From Hymenobacter oligotrophus (GTDB lineage: Bacteria; Bacteroidota; Bacteroidia; Cytophagales; Hymenobacteraceae): DNA of 64,000 nt. This document shows positions 59,452 to 64,000 of the stretch, piece by piece. Position numbers and translations under genes: made by a program. The stretch is from positions 434,001 to 498,000 of the forward strand of contig NZ_CP032317.1 of NCBI RefSeq assembly GCF_003574965.1, written 5' to 3'. Under the pieces are notes generated by a model, which searched no databases, was not told where the DNA came from, and worked only from the letters and a program-made list of their open reading frames with translations. How positions within the stretch are numbered: position 1 is the first letter of the stretch; every line of letters starts with the position of its first letter.

Positions 59452-60912
59452 ATGAACCTGCCGCCCCAGCTGCCCGACCTGCCTTTGTTCCGAACCATTG
59501 CCGAAGCCGCCCACGAGCTGGGTTACCCGGCGTATGTGATTGGCGGGTACGTGCGCGACCTGGCCTTGCAGCGCGAAAGCAAAGACGTGGACGTGGTATG
59601 CGTGGGCGACGGAATACAGCTAGCCCAAGCCGTGGGCCGCAAGCTGCCCAACCGGCCCCGCGTAACCGTGTTCAAAAACTTCGGGACGGCCATGCTGCCC
59701 ACGCCCGACATTGAGGTGGAGTTTGTGGGCGCCCGCAAGGAGAGCTACCGCGCCGAGAGCCGCAAACCCGAGGTAGAAGCCGGCACCCTGGAAGAAGACC
59801 TTGCCCGTCGCGATTTCACCATCAACGCCCTAGGGCTGAGCCTGAACCCCAACGATTTTGGGGCGCTGATCGACCGGTACAACGGCGTGCAGGACTTGCA
59901 GGACAAGATCATTCGCACGCCGCTCGACCCCGACGTTACGTTTTCTGACGATCCGCTGCGCATGATGCGGGCCATTCGGTTTGCCACGCAGCTCAACTTC
60001 GACATCGACCCCGACACCTTCGATGCCATTGCCCGCAACAAGGAGCGCATCCAGATTGTGTCGCAAGAGCGGATTACCGTCGAGCTGAACAAGATCATCA
60101 TGGCGCCCAAGCCGAGCTATGGCTTCAAGCTGTTGTTTGCCAGCGGGCTGCTGCAGCTCATCTTCCCGAAGATGGCCGCTTTGCAGGGCGTGGAGCGCCG
60201 CGGGCAGCACGCCCACAAAGACAACTTTTACCACACGCTGCAGGTGCTCGACAACGTGGTGGAGGCCGGTGCCGATTTGTGGCTGCGCTGGGCCGCCATT
60301 CTGCACGACATTGCCAAGCCGCCCACCAAGCGCTTCGACCCGAAAGTGGGCTGGACGTTTCATGGCCACGAAGACAAAGGCGCCCGTTGGGTGCCCGGCA
60401 TCTTCGCCGACCTGAAGCTGCCCCTAGGTGAGGAGATGCGCATGGTGCAAAAGCTGGTGAAGCTGCACCTGCGGCCCATTGCCTTGGTAAAGGAAACCGT
60501 AACCGACTCGGCCGTGCGCCGCTTGCTGTTTGAGGCCGGCGACGACATCGACCGGCTCATGACGCTTTGCCGCGCCGACATCACCAGCAAAGACCACCAG
60601 CGCGTGGCCCGCTACCTGCGCAACTTCGATGTGGTTGAGCAGAAGTTGAAAGAAGTAGAGGAGAAAGACCACCTGCGCAACTTCAAACCCGTAATTACCG
60701 GCGAAGTAATTATGCAAACCTTCGGCCTTTCGCCCTCCAAAGCGGTGGGCGAACTGAAGGAAGCCTTGCTCGAGGCCATCCTCGACGGCAAGGTGCGCAA
60801 CGAGTTCGACGAAGCGTACGCGTTTCTGCTGGAGCTGGGGCAACGCAAAGGTCTTGCGCCCCAGCCCGCCGGTGCCGCGGGCACGGCCCCCTCGGCAGCT
60901 ACGCAGGCCTAA
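59452..60912 (+). CDS. tRNA nucleotidyltransferase / poly(A) polymerase family with HD domain
   Basis: 486 residues. Nucleotidyltransferase core: GGYVRDLALQRESKDVDVVC (metal Asp pair), EEDLARRDFTINALG and RMMRAIRFA. A central HD phosphohydrolase domain contains LHDIAKPPTKR and HGHEDKGARW. This layout matches bacterial CCA-adding enzymes with HD domains, which repair 3' CCA ends and may have 2',3'-phosphodiesterase activity. Ends with an Ala/Pro tail. Confidence 0.9.
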   Translation: MNLPPQLPDLPLFRTIAEAAHELGYPAYVIGGYVRDLALQRESKDVDVVCVGDGIQLAQAVGRKLPNRPRVTVFKNFGTAMLPTPDIEVEFVGARKESYRAESRKPEVEAGTLEEDLARRDFTINALGLSLNPNDFGALIDRYNGVQDLQDKIIRTPLDPDVTFSDDPLRMMRAIRFATQLNFDIDPDTFDAIARNKERIQIVSQERITVELNKIIMAPKPSYGFKLLFASGLLQLIFPKMAALQGVERRGQHAHKDNFYHTLQVLDNVVEAGADLWLRWAAILHDIAKPPTKRFDPKVGWTFHGHEDKGARWVPGIFADLKLPLGEEMRMVQKLVKLHLRPIALVKETVTDSAVRRLLFEAGDDIDRLMTLCRADITSKDHQRVARYLRNFDVVEQKLKEVEEKDHLRNFKPVITGEVIMQTFGLSPSKAVGELKEALLEAILDGKVRNEFDEAYAFLLELGQRKGLAPQPAGAAGTAPSAATQA

Positions 60913-61211
60913 CCGACCTAGGGAAAAACAAAACGACGCGCCGATTTCGGCGCGTCGTTTTGTTTTACTGTGGCTGTCAACACCCGCTGCGAGTTCGAGG
61001 AAACCGTCACCTTCCAGTTGCAGCGCGAAAGGTAGCAGGTCTCCTCGGGGGCAACCATTCACTCACCAAGGAGCCCCTAAACTCGTCGAGTTGTAGCGGT
61101 AGGTGTTCAGTTTCATGCCCATGCTTACGCAGTTGGCCGGCGAAGGATACACCTGTAATATAAGCAGTAGCGTGGTAATCAATTACCTGGCCCCCGGCTT
61201 TATTTACGGGG
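60913..61211. other. intergenic region after CCA-adding enzyme
   Basis: About 300 bases. Contains a CCTAGG at 60918, a long terminator hairpin (60925-60966), then some 245 bases with no supported gene or repeat. Confidence 0.5.
60925..60966. terminator. 20-bp-arm bidirectional terminator
   Basis: AAAACAAAACGACGCGCCGA and TCGGCGCGTCGTTTTGTTTT pair exactly around TT. It lies between the convergent CCA-adding enzyme and PspC genes. Confidence 0.85.
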
Positions 61212-63803
61212 CTACTCCTCCACGCGCGTTACCTTGGATGCCCCCGATTTGCTGTTGCGCACGTTGGTGGGGCTGCCGCTGTAGGCTACTTGGCTGGCGC
61301 CCGAAACATCGGTGCGCAGCTGGCGCACCACCTGCAGGCGGGCTTTGCTCACGCCCGTCAGCTCTACCTCGGCGTTGTTCACGGCAAATTCGCCGGCTTG
61401 CACCTCGCAAGCGCCGCTGCCTTCGATGCGCAGCTGATCGGCACGACCCGTCAGCGACGATTTGCAGGCGCCGGCCAGGTCGAGCGACAAGGTGTTGCAG
61501 TTACCGGCAAAGCGCAGGTGGCTGGCGCCGGCCTGCTCCACCTCGAGGTTGCCCAAGTCTTCGAAACCGGTGGCCTCGGCCTTCACGGCGCCGGCCAGCT
61601 CCAGGCCGCGCAGCGTGGGCAGCGTAACCTCCACCAGCACTTCGTCGCCATCGGTGCGGCGCCAGTTGCCCAACAAGCTGGTGTTGCGGGGGCGCACCAC
61701 CAGCTCGTCGCCGTTGCGGTGCACGTCGAGCTGAGTCAGTTCGCGCTCGGTGCCGTAGGCCTGCACTTTGTACTCGCCGCCCTGGCGCAGTACCACGTGG
61801 TAGGCGCCGTTAACTTCTACCTTGCTAAAATCGCGCTCGGTGTAATTGCGACGGGCAGTGCCGTAGTCGGCCGGGTCGGTCGAGAAGTCGTCGATGTCGC
61901 CTAGGTCCACATCAATGTTTACGTCCTCGTCGTCGGTGTCCACGTCGATGCGCACGCCGTTGCTGTCGAACTCGCCTTCGTAGTACTCGTCATCGTCGTC
62001 TTCGGGCTTCGGAAAGTCAGCCTCCGTGCAATCAACGCATTCGAGTTGGCTGCCGCGCAAGCGGTACAGGTGCTTCGATACATCGTCGGGGCGCTTGTCG
62101 CTGAGGAAGTTATAATCGTCGAGCAGATAAGCGAAAGCCGGCGTGATGCGGAATTGCTTGTTGCGCGGCAAGCGCAGGGTAACATCGAGCTCTTGGGCGC
62201 GGAAAATGGCACCCGGGCGGAACGAGAAGCGGTTGTCGAGTACCACGCTGGAGTCGCGGAGCACGGCGCGGTAGGCAATGGAGTTGCGGGCCGTGTTGGT
62301 GGCATCCTCGAAGGTGCGGCCGTGGGCGCGCACTTCTTGCGTGAAGGCAATTACGTTGCCGCTATCGGCAGCCGCGAAGATGATTTCGGGCTGCATGTCC
62401 CAGTCGTAATCGAGGCGGCGCGCGTCGAGCGTAACGGTGTTGCCCGGCAGGGCTCCTAGGTTGCGGGTGCTCGTGTAGCTGCCTTCCTCCTGAAACTCCT
62501 GCGAGGTACGAACCCCGCCGGCAATCGAGCCCACGATGCCCAGCATCCAGAGGCCCAGCAAAATCAGCGTAAGCGTGCGGCCCAGCAGCCAGCGGCGCAT
62601 CAGCAAGCCAATACCCGAGAACAGGAGCAGCAACACCGGAATGCCCGCGGCCAGAAAACCGCTAACCACAAACCACCACGGCACACCCGCCAATACGGCG
62701 TAGGCCGGGCCGTTGCCCAACTGAATGTTCTGCGACTCGGGCAGCAGGCCCACGGCCACGCCGGCCACAATCAGCAGGCCCATAAGCAGGCCAAAGCCAG
62801 CCAGAATAAACATGAAGCCTACAAACACGCGTACTACCGTGCCGAGCACCCGGGCCACCGGCCGAACGCCGCGCCCCACCTCTTCGATAAACGCACCTAC
62901 CGGACGATTACTGACTGGCGTAGTGCCTTGGTTGCGCAGGCTTTGCTCGAGGCCCGAGAGGGTTACGGCTTCGCCGCGCATTTGCGCCTTCTGGGATAGG
63001 GTGCGCGCAGGCGGCACCACCATCCACAGAATCAGGTACAGCAGCAGGCCCGTGCCCCCCAAGAAGATGCTCAGCACGAACACGATGCGCAGAATGGCTA
63101 CCTCGATGCCCATGTAGGCGGCCAAACCCGCGGCCACACCGCCGATTGAGCCGTTGTCGGTGTCGCGGAATAGTTTGCGCGTCACGTCGTCGTCGGGCAT
63201 GGGGCGGTCGTCGAAGCGCTTGGGCAGCGCAATCCAGAGCACCACGTAGGTGAGCAGGCTGATGGCCGGCAGGGCACCCACAAAGTCGCCGATAACGGGC
63301 GAAAACAGCGTGCCGATGAAGATCAGGCGCACCCACAGCGGGTTGAGGTTAAAGTAGCGTGCCAAGCCGGCGGCCACGCCCGCCACGCGGCGGTTGGTCA
63401 TGTCGCGGTACAGGCGGCGGGGTTCCTCTACCACCGTGGCAGCAGGGGCCGCGGCCGTGGCGGTGCCGGCGTAGGCGCCGCCACCTAGGGGCTGGCCGTA
63501 GCTGGCGGTGTCGGCAGCGTCGTCGTCGTCGAGCTGGCCGTCCTGCTGAAAGTCCTGTACGCGGCCCATTTTAGCTACCACAGCGTCCACGTCTTCGAAC
63601 GTGATAACCTGTTTGGTGCTGGAGAGGCGGGCGGCAAAGATTTCGGCAATGCGGCCTTCGATGTCGGCCACGATTTCCTCGTGTCCGCGGTAGGTGCTGA
63701 AGTACGCTTTCACGTCCTGCAGGTAGCGCTGGAGTACTTCGTAGCCATCTTCCTCAATGTGGAAGATCAGGCCCTGCAGATTGATGCTGATATTCTTTTT
63801 CAT
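61212..63803 (-). CDS. PspC-domain membrane protein with C-terminal DUF2807
   Basis: 863 residues. N-terminal soluble part about 1-85 with INLQGLIFHIEEDGYEVL; first PspC domain about 130-190 (YRDMTNRRVAGVAAGLARYF), second about 205-265 (LFRDTDNGSIGGVAAGLAAY); several membrane segments to about 440; a long acidic D/E-rich part; and a DUF2807 beta-helix-like domain about 670-860 (RDFSKVEVNGAYHVVL). PspC proteins belong to phage-shock/envelope-stress responses; DUF2807 is periplasmic and often auto-adhesive. Preceded by a PadR-type gene that may control it. Confidence 0.88.
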   Translation of the reverse strand: MKKNISINLQGLIFHIEEDGYEVLQRYLQDVKAYFSTYRGHEEIVADIEGRIAEIFAARLSSTKQVITFEDVDAVVAKMGRVQDFQQDGQLDDDDAADTASYGQPLGGGAYAGTATAAAPAATVVEEPRRLYRDMTNRRVAGVAAGLARYFNLNPLWVRLIFIGTLFSPVIGDFVGALPAISLLTYVVLWIALPKRFDDRPMPDDDVTRKLFRDTDNGSIGGVAAGLAAYMGIEVAILRIVFVLSIFLGGTGLLLYLILWMVVPPARTLSQKAQMRGEAVTLSGLEQSLRNQGTTPVSNRPVGAFIEEVGRGVRPVARVLGTVVRVFVGFMFILAGFGLLMGLLIVAGVAVGLLPESQNIQLGNGPAYAVLAGVPWWFVVSGFLAAGIPVLLLLFSGIGLLMRRWLLGRTLTLILLGLWMLGIVGSIAGGVRTSQEFQEEGSYTSTRNLGALPGNTVTLDARRLDYDWDMQPEIIFAAADSGNVIAFTQEVRAHGRTFEDATNTARNSIAYRAVLRDSSVVLDNRFSFRPGAIFRAQELDVTLRLPRNKQFRITPAFAYLLDDYNFLSDKRPDDVSKHLYRLRGSQLECVDCTEADFPKPEDDDDEYYEGEFDSNGVRIDVDTDDEDVNIDVDLGDIDDFSTDPADYGTARRNYTERDFSKVEVNGAYHVVLRQGGEYKVQAYGTERELTQLDVHRNGDELVVRPRNTSLLGNWRRTDGDEVLVEVTLPTLRGLELAGAVKAEATGFEDLGNLEVEQAGASHLRFAGNCNTLSLDLAGACKSSLTGRADQLRIEGSGACEVQAGEFAVNNAEVELTGVSKARLQVVRQLRTDVSGASQVAYSGSPTNVRNSKSGASKVTRVEE

Positions 63804-63832
63804 CGCAGTGCTGCAACTGTAGGGGTGGTGAG

Positions 63833-64000
63833 TCAGATGGAGGCGCCGGCGGGCGCGACGCTGGGGGAGGAGTTGCCGTTGGGCTTGGAGCGGATGATCT
63901 GGAGCGAGTCCTCAATCTCCTCCCACGTTAGGCGCAACTCGTGCAAGAACTGCTGCCCCACCTCCGTGAGGGTGTAGTACTTGCGAGGTGGGCCGCTGCT
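63833..64000 (-). CDS. PadR-family transcriptional regulator, C-terminal end only
   Basis: Only the last 55 residues are in the window: GPPRKYYTLTEVGQQFLHEL then TWEEIEDSLQII and a Ser/Pro/Ala tail. GPPRKYYTLTxxG is the wing of PadR winged-helix regulators. The gene runs off the right edge. It ends 30 bases before the PspC gene starts, on the same strand, so the two are probably one operon and the regulator may respond to envelope stress. Confidence 0.85.
   Translation of the reverse strand, partial: SSGPPRKYYTLTEVGQQFLHELRLTWEEIEDSLQIIRSKPNGNSSPSVAPAGASI

Overview
The window is a contiguous piece of a bacterial chromosome from the Bacteroidota. A Cytophagales organism of the Hymenobacter type is the best fit. 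Indicators are moderately high GC, proteins with C-terminal Por (type IX) secretion sorting tails, many Bacteroidota-specific families (DUF3822, DUF4296, DUF1573, DUF2911, DUF922), and promoters of the TTG-N19-21-TAnnTTTG type, several of them almost touching the start codon. No rRNA, tRNA, CRISPR array, phage or transposase gene was seen. The assignment is by protein resemblance only.

Layout. 0-12.5 kb: housekeeping genes (phosphodiesterase, two NUDIX hydrolases, coaD with DUF3822, a thioesterase, a RecD-like helicase, a YggS-type PLP protein) and a DUF58 / membrane protein / VWA operon. At 5335-5769 a four-helix-bundle gene sits between 33-bp inverted repeats and looks like a small mobile element. 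12.5-19.6 kb: a lipoprotein, CsaA, a DUF922 protease, a MATE pump, the ergothioneine pair egtB-egtD and two disordered small proteins, broken up by large palindromic repeats. 19.6-27 kb: menC, a tandem aspartyl protease with PDZ, an acyltransferase, an esterase, a phasin-like protein and an ABC1/UbiB kinase. 27-41.8 kb: a nested repeat, a 716-residue orphan envelope protein, a beta-barrel protein, phosphohexomutase, a LamG protein with a type IX tail, HppD, several small proteins, an ABC-F ATPase and murI.

41.9-55.1 kb is a surface-adhesion region: csgE-csgF-csgG, two curlin subunits, a beta-propeller lipoprotein and two type IX-exported proteins of more than 1000 residues. The curli exporter CsgG carries an extra C-terminal beta-barrel domain. 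55.4-64 kb: an isc cluster (iscS-iscU-unknown-iscA), methylmalonyl-CoA epimerase, a TsaC/Sua5-type enzyme, a CCA-adding enzyme, and a PspC/DUF2807 envelope-stress protein behind the tail of a PadR-type regulator.

Across the whole window the palindrome CCTAGG is strikingly frequent: at least 85 copies by eye, against about 20 expected from composition. It occurs in genes, terminator loops and repeat elements, but is absent from a few genes of different composition. Together with at least four families of palindromic intergenic repeats, this is the least explained feature of the sequence.
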